This document shows, in pieces, positions 31,141-44,600 of a stretch of 64,000 bases of DNA. The notes under the pieces were generated by a model. That model saw only the letters and a program-made list of their open reading frames with translations. It was not told the origin of the DNA and made no database searches. Each line of letters begins with the position of its first letter. Position 1 is the first letter of the stretch. The stretch is from Linanthus parryae (taxonomy: Eukaryota > Streptophyta > Magnoliopsida > Ericales > Polemoniaceae), in contig JALGPY010000004.1 in NCBI GenBank assembly GCA_023055425.1, forward strand, positions 17,011,718 through 17,075,717, in the 5' to 3' direction. The translations under genes were made by a program, and so were the position numbers.

Positions 31141-32539
31141 AGTGTAATTGACCCTTCAGATTGCTCTTTCAGTTCTCATAATAGAGACCACTTTCCACTC
31201 ATGTGTCTTGTGCAACCACTGTCCATAAACCATTTATGTTCTTTGATCTTGGTGATAACCTGCAAACACCATTCACTGCCTTACCCAACTGTTAGACCAT
31301 GTGTTGAATTTAGATTCATATTCAGGGTCAACCATGTTGGGTGGTCTGACTCCTTTAGGAACTCAAATCTGTCTAACTTGTCCTTTGAGTTGGAAGGGAA
31401 AAGTATTCCTCATTATGTGAGGGTATCTTCTTCTAAAAGGAGAAGTCATCTTAACATGACCAATTTAATTGCAGTAATGGCACTTAGGAGATGTTCTTCT
31501 TCCAGCTTTCAGAAATCTGGTATTGTTCGTTTTGGGAAAATTTGGATTGCATCCAATACCAACTTTGTGAACAGACTTTAAGCTACCTCCAAGAATCAAG
31601 TTCAAGTTGTGTTCTGAGCATGCAAGTCTTGTTTTGGGTGACTCAGATTCTTGAAGTTTCTCAGCTAGAGTAGTCTTTTGTTTATCCAATTCATTAACTT
31701 AATGTCTTAGATTAACAATACTGTCAATCAAAAGAGAGTTCTCAGTACTTTCTTGACTTGTGTTTTCAAGGCTTTGAAACTGGTTATCAATGCCTTGAAA
31801 TCACTGTCAGTTTTCTTATGAGAGATTTCAAGATTCTGATTCAGGCAAACAAGATGCAAGTTTTCTTTTGCTTGCTCATGAACTTTTTCTTTAAAAACTC
31901 TAATCTCTTTCATACAGTCATCTTCATTTAAAATCATTGTACTCAGATAATCAGAGAGGGCTTCTGTTGGTTTTGAAATCAAGCAGTTTACCATTACCTC
32001 AATGTTCTTTTCTGAACTTTCATCATGGTTGGACATAAAGCATGGGTTGTCTTGCTCTTCTTCAGATCCAGAGTCACTTGAGGTTTCTAAATCACTCCAG
32101 GAAGGTATCATAGCTTTCTTTCTTCTCTCATGATCTTTCTTCTGAAAGTTCTTGCTCTTTTTTTGTGTGGACAGTCTCTGATCAAGTTTCCTGCATCACC
32201 ACACTCAAAGCAATTCATGACACCTTCTGGTAGTTCTCCATAAACTTTATTCATGGATATTACATGTGTAAGGATCTTCCTTTGTAAGTCATCCAGTTGA
32301 AGTAATGAGAGATCTTGAGCTTCCTCAACAACAGTAGTCTTTGGTTTCCATTTTGCCTTTGGAAGACTTCTCAGAATCTTTCTAACATTTTCTTCATTGG
32401 AGATGTGTTTTCCCAATGAATCAAGATTGTTGACAATGTTAGTGAACCTTTTGAACATGTCTCTGATTGACTTATCTCCATTCATCTTGAATAGCTCATA
32501 TTGCCTGAGATATATGTTGATCTTGGTTTGCTTGACTTT
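31141..32539 (-). pseudogene. Element D gag, C-terminal part
   Basis: 32539-32108 encodes the retrotransposon gag (UBN2-type) segment KVKQTKINIYLRQYELFKMN and IRDMFKRFTNIVNNLDSLGK, and a zinc knuckle CFECGDAGNLIRDC in which the His is Asn. 32111-31728 and 31689-31465 are the acidic and coiled-coil gag extension typical of Sireviruses. The expected protease region (about 31465-31141) is not readable. The N-terminal part of this gag lies 25 kb away at 57969-58328, displaced by element F. Confidence 0.85.
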
Positions 32540-32544
32540 GCTAG
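32540..32544. repeat. Target-site duplication of element F (left)
   Basis: GCTAG, matched by GCTGG at 57964-57968 with one substitution. Joining the two flanks restores a continuous gag reading in element D. Confidence 0.8.
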
Positions 32545-33047
32545 TGAAGGGAGGCAAATCCCTGGACCAGTTCGATTGCATGTCTGCTATACCGGTTGAA
32601 GCTAGTTTCAACGTGAACGCTAGAAACCCTGCTTGGCGGAATTAGGGTTCATACCTGCGTCCAAGCTATATGATGTAGGTCTGAAACGCTCGAGATCTTC
32701 TCCCGTATTCTTCAAGTTCCTCCTAGATGCAAGTATGGGCTTGCTGCTTCCAAAATCCATCTTGGCCTCCAGACGAATTTCTCTCACTCTCGAAACCCTA
32801 GATTTCGTGTGTATCTGAATCATTCGAATTCTGAAGACTAAGGACACTTATATAGGCTACGGGAGGGACCTGGAGGAGAAAATACGAATCAGGATCCTAA
32901 CTTTATTAGGACTTCTGGTTCCACCCGAACCTAGCCCGAATAAAGTTTATAACAGTTAGTACCACTAAATAACTTTTATTGCACTCCTGTCCATATTCTC
33001 AAAAACTAATATTTCGAGCTCCTGTTATTAAATATTTATTATCTCAC
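32545..33047 (-). repeat. Element F 3' LTR, outer part
   Basis: Matches 56687-57191 throughout (CTGCTATACCG, GTCCAAGCTAT, GAATCAGG.TCCTAACTTTAT, GAGCTCCTGTTATTAAATA) and stops at TTATCTCA where element E begins. Confidence 0.9.
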
Positions 33048-33660
33048 TGTAGATAGTGCTTTTCAGACAGACAGATCATATCCACGTGGCGATCATCCAG
33101 CACACCTAGCTGTGCTCCACACACACTGGATCACCACCCACGCTGATCCACGTGGGGGCTGCGAGACAGGGCCCTCGTACACCACCACACGGGACTTGTA
33201 GGGACTTAGTGGTTTGGAGGCTAGAGTAAGTCCTGTCGCGCGCGAGCGACAACCAAGCCCGTGCGTGACCCTTAGTAACTGCTTTGAGAGATTTATGGCA
33301 CGAGCTCCATGGACCCGGTCAACCTCATAACGATTCCTATATACGCGAACGAAGTGCGTAACGGTCCCTATATATGCGGACGAACGTGCCGTTGTGGTTA
33401 AGGAAAATAAGCCGCCATTTATGGGTGCATGAACCCACTACAACGGTCATATTTTCCACTATATATAGGATCTTTAACTCTTCCTTGCATAGGACGAATC
33501 ACCTGAACTACGCGGAAGCTCTGCCAAAATTCTATCTCTCTCTCATACAGTTGCTATTGCCTAACTCTCTCCCTACACACAACCCTACTCTTCCTGTGTT
33601 CTTCTTATCCCCTGTTCTTGGTGTACGTTGAATCTTCCTTAAATGATTCTCCCGTACACA
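33048..33660 (+). repeat. Element E LTR 1
   Basis: 613 bp, TGTAGATAGTGC to CCCGTACACA. Homologous to the element A LTR (reverse orientation): shared CCACGTGG, CTGCGAGACAG, GGGACTTGTAGGGACTT. TATA-type ACTATATATAGG near 33461. Only one W-box-like GGTCAA (about 33320). Confidence 0.92.
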
Positions 33661-33662
33661 TT

Positions 33663-33680
33663 TGGTGAACCCGACGTGAA
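33663..33680 (+). promoter_or_regulatory. Primer-binding site of element E (tRNA-Trp)
   Basis: TGGTGAACCCGACGTGAA, the first 18 bases identical to the element A primer site, starting two bases after the LTR. Confidence 0.85.
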
Positions 33681-33700
33681 ACTTACCACTGCAAGCAGCC

Positions 33701-36293
33701 ATGTCTCACGACGAAGATGTCAGCAACAGATCTCCCTCCACTGAGACGACCTCGGGAGTGGAGACCCGCCACAACTCTGAGGCAACGGGCGGAACTCCGA
33801 CCTTGGATACCTTGAGCGCCACCATTCAAAACCAGGCGAAAGCTCTTCAGGCCCAATCAGCACAGATGGCTCAAATAATGGCCATTTTGGGAACTCTTGC
33901 CCCGAATTCGGCATCGGGAGCAGCTGTCTCTCAAGGACGAGGAACCTCTACCACCAAGGGGACAGAGGTAACACCTAGACCGCCTAATCCTAATTTGAAA
34001 ACACCACCAGCAATGGTGCAACCACCTTCCGTCCAGGGACAAACGGCCCAAATACCGTCCCTTATCTCGAATATTCCCCAACCGCCAGTTGTTGTCTCCA
34101 ATATCTCTTAACAGTATCTCTTGCCTCCTCCGCCGGCACCCCTAACCAATATGGCTTACACCTCTAGCCTGACCGCGGCATATGTGTCTCCGCCGGCTGC
34201 AACCCTTCCTCCTCCTGTGGGAGGGAGCACACCAAAAAGTATGACGACTTCGCAGCAACGCGTAGAGACCTTCCTGTCCAGTCACCCCTTTGCGGACACC
34301 ATCATTCCGAATGTTGATAATGCCCCTCCTACCCCGCGGGAGATTTATTTTATGCCCAATCCTGTAGGGTACAAGGCCCCAAAATGGGACAAGTTCTAAG
34401 ATGTTATTGGGAATGCTCACGAACACGTCATGCACTTTATTGACGTAATGGGACCATATGGGGCTGACCCCAATTTGCTGATGCGCGAGTTCCCAAAATC
34501 TTTGGCGAACGTGGCCTACAAGTGGTATAAAACGCTGGAGGCTGGATCTGTCAAGACTTGGGACGACATGGTCCAGAGGTTCTACAAAAAGTTCATCCAG
34601 ATGGAGGAGAAGTTTACAATGATACATCTCTCGCGTATGTATCAGAAGCGCGATGAGGATGGTGTCACCTTCATCAAGAAGTTCAGAGCCAAATCGTTAG
34701 AGTGCAGGGATAGGGTGCTCGAGGGCAGGCTCGTGGAGATATATCTACAAGGCATGCGAGATGAGTACAAGGGTATGTTAATTAATTTACAAACCCCCAC
34801 TTTCTCAAAGTTAATTGAATGTATCAAGAACATAGAGCCTATAGTGGAAAGGCAAAAGAAGAAACACGCCCGTGAGCGATCTCCGGGGGGACCCACTTTC
34901 AAAATTGGGAGGTTCAGTTACAAGAGGGGTCGCGAAGCTGAGGTTAACACAGTTTTGCCACACAAGCATCCCAGGGTTGCAACCTCGGATGCGCCGCCTC
35001 TACCATGCTCGTTAGAGGAAGGGATTGATCTGTGCAAACAGTGGCGCAAAGACGGGGTTTTGCCTCCGCTCGAAAGAATACCCTCCAAGGAGATGATGAG
35101 AGACCCGAAGTGGTTTGAGTTCCACGGAAAGATTATGCACCCCACAGTTGACTGCAAGAAGCTTAGGCACCTTGTGAGTCGAAAAATGAAAGAAGCTGAG
35201 TTAATTGTCAGTGATCAGAGGCAGGATGTGCGCAATAATCCGCTGCTAGCCCATGAAGAGCAAGAGCCAACCGACAAAGAGGTAGCCATGATTGAAATCA
35301 TGGCCTTGAAGAGATTGCGTAAGATGATCTGCCCATCATTGCTGAAGTCCATGACAAGGACGATTACAGCATTGACAGTGAGGCTGAGCGTGCTGACAGG
35401 ATGAAAGGCTCGCACGGCTTCAGAAAATTCTTTGATGAGATGAACTTTTCAGAGAAATGCCAGAAAGAAATGACAATAGCAATTCTCAGGGTAGCTGAAG
35501 AGTTCGAAGAAGACATAATTGTTTCCAATGGGAAATTTGTCAGGGCGTCTCGCTCTGCAGAGAAGATAATGACTTTCTGCGCAAGTGACAAGAAGACGGA
35601 TTCGAGTCATCAGAAGCCCTTTTTTGTGACAGCAGTGATTAACGATGTTGATTTCAAGAGGGCATTTGTCGATGGAGGAGCAGCCGTTAATGTGGTCTCG
35701 CTCAACACTCTGAAGTTGGCAGGAATCCCAGAGAAGAAGATCGCTAGGCACCCGTCCTCGTTGATGGGATGCGGGAGTGATTCCAGGATGACAATGGGAT
35801 GGATTCGTCTGGGTATTCAGATAGGAAAGATCAAGTGTTCGGCCTAGTTCGATGTCATTGATGCGAGTACTACGTATAACATTATCATAGGGCGGGCCTG
35901 GATTCACCGCTTCGACGCGGTTCCCTCAACAGCTCACCAAGTAATGAAGGCCATATGGAATGGCAGGGTAGTCGAGATACCAGATTCGGTGAACCCCTTT
36001 AATTTGAACGAAGAGCATCTCACTGAATCAGTATGGTTCACTGAAATGGCGGATGAGCAAATGCCGGGACCATTCAATCTGACTCCTCTGCCGACATCAA
36101 GGATCAGTCACCAGCAGGAGTAATGGTGACGAGGGAGAATGCCAATGAAAAGATGTCCACATGCGAAGAGGCGTCACAGGTCGCCTACCAAAGGAAGAAT
36201 GTGTACACTTTGAAAAGGGTGGTAAAGCATGACCATAAGGGCAAGGATATAGAAAGTTTCTACTCCAATGGAAAGAAGTGCTACTACATATGA
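33701..36293 (+). pseudogene. Element E gag-protease, unit 1 (broken)
   Basis: MSHDEDVSNRSPSTETTSG start. Nonsense codons near 34109 and 34397, a frameshift near 35290 and a stop near 35846 break it into pieces. The capsid region (HFIDVMGPYGADPNLLMREF), a degraded zinc motif (FEFHGKIMHPTVDC) and the protease motif AFVDGGAAVNVVSL (about 35664) are readable. Ends with the same UGA-AGG-TGC-GCG context (36291-36293) as element A. Confidence 0.93.
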
Positions 36294-39200
36294 AGGTGCG
36301 CGGGGGTAACCCCATCCGAGCATGGGGATATCCACGGGAAAATCAGTCAACTTGAACAAGGCCCGGAGGAGAACAAGCTGAAGCCAGAGGTTTTGGAGGA
36401 CAAGTTGAAAGAAGCGCCTGAGTGTATGGAAGACAAGCCGAGGCCACAAAAATAGGAACTAAAGGATGTGTTCCTAAGTCCAAGCGAAGAAAAGAAGAGG
36501 CCTGTTTTCCTGAGCGCAGACCTCACAAGCGACGAGGAAACGATGGTTGCAGTTACTGAATGAGTATAAGGATGTGTTTGCTTGGGAGTACGATGAGATG
36601 CCTGGTATGGACACGAGCGTCACGATGCACAGATTGGATGTTGTCCCGGGATCTAAATCGGTGAAGCAAAGTGCGAGGAGTTTCAGGCCAGAAATAAATG
36701 TGAAAATCAAGTAAGAAATAGTCAAGTTGTTGACTGCCAAGTTCATTGAGCCAAATCATCATCCCACTTGGTTGGCCAATATCGTGCTAGTAGTAAAGAA
36801 GAATGGGAAACTTTGCATTTGCGTAGACTTCAGGGACCTCAATCGTTTCTGCCCGAAGGACGACTTCCCGTTGCCCAACATCGATTTGCTCATCGATTCT
36901 ACTGCAGGGCACCGGATGTTCAGTTTTATGGATGGTTTCAGTGGGTATAACCAGATCAATATGGATCCTGAGGATGCTTGGAAAACTGCATTTATTACGC
37001 CTGTTGGGGTCTTTAACTACACAGTTATGCCCTTTGGACTCAAGAATGCGGGCGCGACTTATCAACGCGCAATGATGGCCATGTTCCATGACATTATGCA
37101 TCAGGAGGTAGAATTTTATGTTGATGATTTGTTTGTCAAGTCCAGAAAAGAAGCTTACAATCTGGGGGACCTGCGGAAAGTATTCGAAAGGTGCAGGACA
37201 TTCCAGCTGTAAATGAATTCCATGAAATGCGCGTTCGGAGTGACTTCCGGGAAGTTTTTGGGATGCGTGATACATTGCCAAGGAATTGAACCTGGCCCTG
37301 CAAAAGTATCGGCATTCACCAGCATGACGTCACCACATAATCAGAGTACCCTGAAGACATTCCTAGGGAAACTATCTTACCTGCGGAGGTTCATCCCAGC
37401 AATTGCGCAGATAACCTTTTGCTTTGGCGATCTCCTCAAAAAGAATGTTGTATAAATTGGACGGAGGAGCATGAAGCCGCATTTGGAAGGCTGAAGGATC
37501 TGCTGACATTGCCAAGAGTAAGATTGCACCACAGTTGGGATCGCCACTTTTGTTGTACCTGACATCGACGAAGAAGTCTATAGGGGCACTTTTAGCTCAA
37601 GAATACGAAGGGCAGGAAAGGCCTATTTATTATATCTCCCGCGTAGTACAGCCGGCCGAGTCGAGGTACATAGATATTGAACGCCATTGTCTTGCTTTAT
37701 TCTTTGTGATAGAAAATTTAAGGCATTATTTCGCCTCACACAAAGTTGTGGTGATTACAAAGAGCGACCCCATACGGTATCTCTTGAGTCACACTTCTCC
37801 CTGCGGAAGATTGGCAAAATGGTACATGACCATCTCGCAATATGATATTACGTGTGTTCGACCGCGAGCAATCAAATCACAAGCAGTGACAGATCTTTTG
37901 GCACAGTTCCCGGATAGCAGCTATGAACCCATGATTGAGGAGGAACTAGAGGGGCCTGAAATTTATGCAGTTGAGTCGCCATATTGGAAGCTTCACTTTG
38001 CTGGATTGTCAACAAGGAAAGGTGGCGGAATCGCAATCGTTCTGACTAAACCAGATGGGGAAGTCATCCAAATGTCCACCAAGTTAGATATTCCAGTAAT
38101 AAAAAAACGAAGCGGAGTTTGAGGCCTTGATCGCGGGACTTCGCGCGGCCAAGGCACTGGAAGAGGACAATCTGACGGTTATGGGGGACTCCAAGCTAAT
38201 TGTCCACCAAGCTTCAGGAGAGTATGGGTTGAAGGAAGTAAACCTGTTTCCTTATCGGACTATGGTGCAAAAGATGGTACAGCAAATTTGTGATGTCAAG
38301 TACGAGCACACGCCTAGAGCTGATAACCGGCATGCCGATGCCTTGGCCACTTTGGGATCTAAAATTAGTACGGATAAATGCCCTGCGAGAATCTTGACCG
38401 AGGTCCGAAAAACTCCGGTCTTGACACAGGAGGCATGCGAGGATGAACCCACAGGTGAGGAAGATTGGAGAAAACCAATACTGCGTGCAATCGCCGATGG
38501 CACGAGCAAAGAAAATTGGGCATCCACTAAGGGGTACTGTATACACGAAAATTCCCTTTACTACAAGGGTCCAGGAGAAATACTCATGCGGTGCGTATCC
38601 CATCAGGAGGGACAGGCATTACTGGAAAATATTCATCAACACTCTTGCGGAGAGAGTGAAGTATCGATTTATCGGAAGGCCCAAAGATATGGGATTCATT
38701 GGCCAGATATGTCCACAGCAGTTGTAATCATTCAGGGAAATTGTGAAAGTTGCACATTAATCAAAGACTCTTTGGAAATTGCTCTGGTTGATGATGGCAT
38801 AGATTTGAGGAAAGCCACTCTTTGATTACCTGACGGAAGGAATCGAGCCCGAGCACAAGAAGGAAGCTGAGAAGCTTAAAAGAAAAGCAGCTCGATATGT
38901 GGTGCAGGAAAACATACTCTGGCGAAGAGGCCATGAGGGTAATCTACTCAGATGTCTAGATAGCCAAGAAGCGCAAGAGGTTATGGACTTATCTCACCAA
39001 CTATGCAGACAACTCCTCACCGTTGGCTATTTCTGGCCCACAATGGAGACAGATTGTCGCACCAAGGTGAAAAGATATCAGGAATGTCAATTCAAGGGCA
39101 ACCCGATGCATGCTCCCTAGATTTTATCGGTCCCATTCGACCGGCCTCGCATGGAAACCAGTTCATTTTGACTGCGACAAAGTTGTTTACCAAGTGGGTG

Positions 39201-39952
39201 GAGGCAGTACTGCTCAAAACAGCAAATGCGCTCGCGGTGGTTAATTTTGTTCAATAAAACATCTTATACCGGTTTGGAATCCCCAACACAGTCCTCTCGG
39301 ATATTTCACTCCTTTTGTAAATCGCCAGGTGGCCGCGAAGCTGGCGGAATACAACATAAGGCAAGTTTGCTCCACGCCTTACTATCCAAAAGGGAATGGC
39401 CAAGCAGAAGCAACCAATAAGACGCTGCTAAGGATTTTGAGTAAGATGGTTGCGGATGATCACAAAAAGTGGGCAAATTCCTTAAATTTGGCTTTGTGGG
39501 CATATCGCACTTCGCCCAGGACCCCCACAGGAGTTTCACCGTTCCTTCTATGCTATGGAGCTGAAGCTGTCGTACCAGCAGAAGCAAAAGTCAACTCTGC
39601 AAGGTTAGACTTTCATGCCTTATATGAAAACCAACGTGATCATGACTTGGTTCTGTTGGAAGAGAAGCGCGAACAAGCTAAGAGGGCTAACAAGAGATAT
39701 AAGGAAAGAATTTCTTGCGGATACAATAAAACAGTTCAACACCGAGACTGTGCGGTTGGGGACTTGGTTTTGCGAGCTTCAGATCATTGCATTCGGGAGG
39801 CAGCTCATCCAAAGTTTGCATCTAACTGGGAAGGGCCGTTCGAAGTTAAAGAAGTCTTCCATAGTGGTTACTGCACGATTCAGAGACTCCATGGGACTGC
39901 AACAACCTCAAGCCCAATCAATATGCAATGGATCAAAAAGTTTTATCCTTAG
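36294..39952 (+). pseudogene. Element E pol, unit 1 (broken)
   Basis: RT 36727-37212 (WLANIVLVVKKNGKLCI, EFYVDDLFVKSRKEA), degenerate RNaseH 37535-38122 (LLLYLTSTKKSIGALLAQ), archaeal-type RNaseH 37980-38350 (interrupted near 38110), and integrase to 39952 (GYFWPTMETDCRTKVK, LDFIGPIRPASHGNQF, YYPKGNGQAEATNK). Small deletions removed part of the integrase zinc region (near 39000) and about 24 codons near 39118. Several stops and frameshifts; not functional. Confidence 0.93.
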
Positions 39953-40026
39953 TCTATCCCTTTATGTTTGACTCAAAAGTCTGTTGGATTTTACGTCTAG
40001 TCTTCCCATGAACTCATGCGTTGTTG

Positions 40027-40104
40027 CCTCCCATATGAGGAATTTGTAGTGATGCTCCTCCCATATGAGGATGCTTTAACAATAAGGATTCTCCCATATG
40101 AGAA
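40027..40104 (+). ncRNA. Three hairpins after the pol stop of element E
   Basis: At 40027-40040 (CCTC/GAGG), 40056-40071 (TCCTC/GAGGA) and 40089-40104 (TTCTC/GAGAA), each with the loop CCATAT. Same number, place and loop as in element A, with different but complementary stems. Confidence 0.6.
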
Positions 40105-40139
40105 GAATTTTATTATCTCGATTCTCTCTATTGTTTCAT

Positions 40140-40450
40140 TTACTTGTCTGCTCACATTATGACAAAAGCCAATCTGCCTAGATAGCATCGATAGTAACAA
40201 CGCCCCTGTGCGAGCAAAGCCTATCTGCCTAGATAGCAGCTATATTGAATTATGATCTTAAGTGATCTGAAAGCCTATCTGCCTAGATAGCAGCAATAGT
40301 AACAACGCCCTTGTGCGAGCAAAGCCTATCTGCCTAGATAGCAGCAATATCAAATTATGATCTTAAGTGATCTAAAAAGCCTATCTGCCTAGATAGCAGC
40401 AATAGCAACGAAGACTTGTGCGATACGAAGCCTGTCTAGATAGCGAACTA
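40140..40450 (+). repeat. Short tandem hairpin array of element E
   Basis: About six units containing GCCTATCTGCCTAGATAGCA, alternating with GATCTTAAGTGATC-type or GCGAGCAAA spacers. This is the element-sense equivalent of the much longer array in element A. From 40451 to 40960 I see only related non-coding sequence, including a copy of the block at 40590-40625. Confidence 0.85.
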
Positions 40451-40975
40451 TTCAGACAATATTCGAATGCAAAACGCGCGGGAAACATAACATGTTTCGT
40501 CATAGAGCAAGCATACATGTGAAATTCCAATTTGCTGTATTGAACGAGAACAGCAAATGATTAAGCATATTTCATTAAAAGTCAAAATAACTTACAATTT
40601 ATCTGTCTAGATAGTAGCTTATAAAGCAAAATCTTACACTAGGAAAAACTCCTGCTCTAAAGTTTCGACCTACGAGTCCTAAAAACTATGGGACGGGACG
40701 CCATCGCCGACGTCCTAGATCACAACAGGGCTCTCATTTGATCTTCTGCCCAAGTGAGGTGCCAGATGAACCTCATGCCCTGACGGCTGCGGACATGAAG
40801 AACAAGTGGGAGAACAGCTCATGGGGCAGGAAGCTGATTGTGCAAAAAGACGAGCACAATAGGTCGTCACACCTTGTTCAAAACAATGGTGGCAAATAGT
40901 TCTCCTCCAGGAAAGCTAGTGGAGAAGCACACCATCCATTACCATTTTTTAGTGAGATCAGTACAGGACCGTGCT

Positions 40976-41269
40976 TCACCGGAAGGTCACCGGAGATACG
41001 ACCTGCAAATATAATAGAGAAGAGAAATCTTTGCAGAAACAGAAAGCCTCATACAATCCTTCTTCAAAAATACCAGGAGGATCGAAGGAATTTCTGAAGA
41101 ACTTCTTGGGAGATATTTCTATAGCACAAGGCACAAACTCAGGTTTCAAAGCCTGAAATGGACAGGAACCAACAAAGGTCAGAGACCGACGCTGGTAGTC
41201 GTAAGGACTCATGAGAAGCCACATTTCGGGATGAAGAACCCAAATAGCAGGAAATAAGGTTTATATAGG
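40976..41269 (-). pseudogene. Second antisense unit of element E: TATA box and short frame
   Basis: TATA box 41258-41269 and ATG at 41224 (MWLLMSPYDYQRRSLTFVGS). The first 40 codons match the unit at 10957 in element A (SPYD, QAL.PEF, CAIEI), then differ. It may be a short protein or a non-coding transcript; no domain recognised. Confidence 0.4.
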
Positions 41270-41646
41270 CTCCATAAGGGACTCTTCAGTTCTCTAGCTG
41301 AGTCAGCAACGCCTTGGAAACGGGTAAGAATCAATTACTTGCATCTCAAAAAAATGGGTAAAAATTAACTACCCTACTAAAGGCTATGACGATACAGTAG
41401 CACGCCCTAATTAATGACGGAAATCACGGAAATTACGCCATAATAAGGAAGGGGCCTCTAAGGAAATCGTTCTTATCTAATAAAATAATCGCGCGAAAAT
41501 CGAGGAAATTACGTCAGCATATGACGTCATAATTTATATGCATTAAGATACGAGTGCAAAATCCTCATAGGGGCAAAACGGGACAGGAAGTTTCAAATGT
41601 TTGAAAAGAAGGGGGAGAAGCACTAGCATTACAATAACGTTTTCCT

Positions 41647-44600
41647 CTAAAATAAATCTTTGATTAGAGGATCTCCTGGAGAAAACAGTAGTGATGTCTC
41701 TTTTGCTTGGTTCACTTCTTGTTTCAACTTTTCATACTTGGCCTTCAGCGCATGGAAGAGGGTGGCAGCTTCCTCAACCTTCTTCCTTTGTTCCTCCAAT
41801 TTCCACCTCTCAGATGCGAGGTTATGGTAGCCATATTTTAGGCTTGCAGATGCGAGGATTTTGGTGACTCTGTTGAGGAGAAAATCGAAGTCTAGTCTGC
41901 CTTGAGCCTTAGCCTAAAGACCCCTGCATGTGCTATAAAGCAACCGTGTGTTATCAGGTGAAATGTTTGTGAGGGTAGCTGCAGAAAGTTGCTCCAAAAT
42001 CCAGATGGCTTCAGTCAAGAAAAGTCTTATGTTAAAAGGCTCCAGCTCCAGAGTTCTCGCAAATGACCATGGGTATGAAAGGCGCATCCTTATGAGCCAG
42101 TCCACATCGGGTTGTCTCAGTCCTGGAAAAAATGACAAGTTTAGGAGTATAAAATTTGCTAAACAAAAGCATAGAGTGCGACATGTGGTAACCTACCTGT
42201 TCCTTCAAGGATCTCACGCAAAGAGGGGATGCCCATCACTGGAAAAGCTGAAGCATGTCCTCGCTGCATCGCTTGCCTGTCAGCTTCAGCTTCGCGCTCG
42301 TAATAGTTGGCAGGGATAACATAAGTTGCAGAAAGTTTGATGGCAGCTCAAACTTGCGAACCCCAAAAAATCCATGCGGGGGGAACTTGTAAAAGTTCTA
42401 CCTTAGTGGAAGGGATAGCAGGGCCTTGTTGAGGCTCAATAACATTCACAGGAAGGGCAGCACTTGAAGTATGTGGAATAACTTCAGCGAAGGCTGTGGT
42501 TTCTGCCTGCCTAAGACCTTCTTCAGGCGTGACAGGTTCTTGTGGCTCAGAAGCATCCATTGGAACATCGACATTTTCATGCGATGCTATGTCTTCCACG
42601 ACTTGTTCATTTTTATGAACTTCAGCTCCATCATACTCCGTTTCCATCTCCTCAACCTCAGCATCTTCTTCTCTTAACTCAGTTCAGCTTCGACATCATC
42701 AGATACCTCGATAATGTCCTCCAGAGGTTCTCCTTCATACTTAGTAGTTGCGATAGGTTTATCAACATGCGAGCTTCGCTCTGGAGCATAAGATGTAGGA
42801 AGCTGATTTCTCTGCTCCAGCATGTTCTCATCAGGGTCGCCAACACCTTCCTCGCTGACTACCTCTCTTACAGTTGGAATATTATCAGTAGAGCCCTGTG
42901 CGATGGCAGCATCACCTGTGAAACAAGAATAAAAAATGTTGAGGTAATTTGTGTTATAAATGAAGTTTTATTTTGATAGATCAAAAGCGAGCACCTCCAC
43001 ACTTAGGTGGGATTGCAGCTCCAGCATCATATGTTATAGATGCGACACCATATCCTATAGAAGTATCTTCATTTATCACATCTTTAAGGTGAGCATGACC
43101 AGGGGTGCAAATAAACTCGTTACAATAGGGAACGGGTCACCAAACTTGGTTTACAAACATTGTCTGAACGTTTACCTGAGGGTTCGCCACATTTGCCTAC
43201 TAGCCATCGGCGAATATCATCTTTTGATAAGCCATGCTTTAGTGCACCAATAATTACTTCTTGATAAGTCACAGCAAGGTTAAAAATCTCCCCTTCCTTG
43301 CCGCCTGCGATCTTCTCAAAGTCCTCTTGAGCATGTTCCAAGGCATCCACGCCTGTGCCATCAGCATGCTGTTCTTCCAGACTTCTCCTTTTCATGAGCT
43401 CGATGTCATCTTCCTCGAGCTTTCTCCTTCTCTCTTCTTCGTCAGCAGCCATTTTCTTAGACTCAGCGATGATAGCTTCGTCTATAGCCTCGCTAGAGAC
43501 GTCAGAGCGAGAACCTTTGGTCTTTTTCTTCTCCTTGGCCAAAAGGCCACTGATGGTCTCTGTGTCATCATCTGCGAAAGGAAATTAATCAACAACTATT
43601 GCAAAAGCCAAAGTGCGAGGAAGACAAGTTCATTCAAGATACCTTCTGAGTTTTCTTCTCTTATCTCGTCTCTTTCTTCTTCTTCTCTTTCCTCGTCTTC
43701 ACCTTCTTCTTCTCTCACTTCTCTTCCTTCGTCCTCCTCTTCCTCTTCTTCCTGACCAAATGGGATGAAGGTCTCAACCGCGAGATCTTTCTGTGTCTTG
43801 CCCGACATGCGACCTTTGCCTTTGTCCTTGGAAGCAAGATACTTTGCAGGAGACGAAGTTGGAGCATTTCTAGGAGGCGAAGAAATCACAATTCCCTTCT
43901 ACTTTTGCTTTTTGGCCTTCAGGGCAACCTCTGCATCCACCTCAGCATCATTGTCTCTAAGCGAGCGAGCAAACATGTCCATTTCCTCACGTATCCAAGC
44001 CTCTATCTGAGGAGCCAGTCCCATTACCACAGGAATCTCCTTTTCTTGCCTTTTCGAGGTAACAATGGAGTTGACCAGCGATGCGGAGCGCTCTCCAGAT
44101 GCGAACCTCCTCAGATAGCACTGAAAAAAGAAAATGGGGTGTAAGTTTAAGCGCGTTAAAGAAAGAAGTCTTTTAAGCATAAAGGAGAGTTATTTACCTT
44201 GGCGAAATCTTCACTATACTTAATTACATGCGAAATCCCACGCCTAACAGCAGTCATTTACTCCTCAAGAATAGTGGCTGGGCACAAGTGATTGTCAGTA
44301 TCAAGCAAGGAATAAAAAACATACTAGGAATCATCCAAACTGCAATTCGGGTGGAATGGAAAAGCATTCCTTTTAATCGCAGGACCTTTACTGGGGCGAG
44401 GAGTTGAGAGTGTATCAAATCTGGCATGTTGAGCATTCCAGTAAGCGATCCAATTCTTGGTAAGGCGACCTACACGACTCACCGAAGGTTGGACGAAAGG
44501 CAACTTGCTCAGAAGGATCGATTTACATTTATTTACCTGTAGTCGCTTGTAGCAATTCCTTTTGATTGACTTAGGCCAAATGGAAGGTGCCACTGCATCA

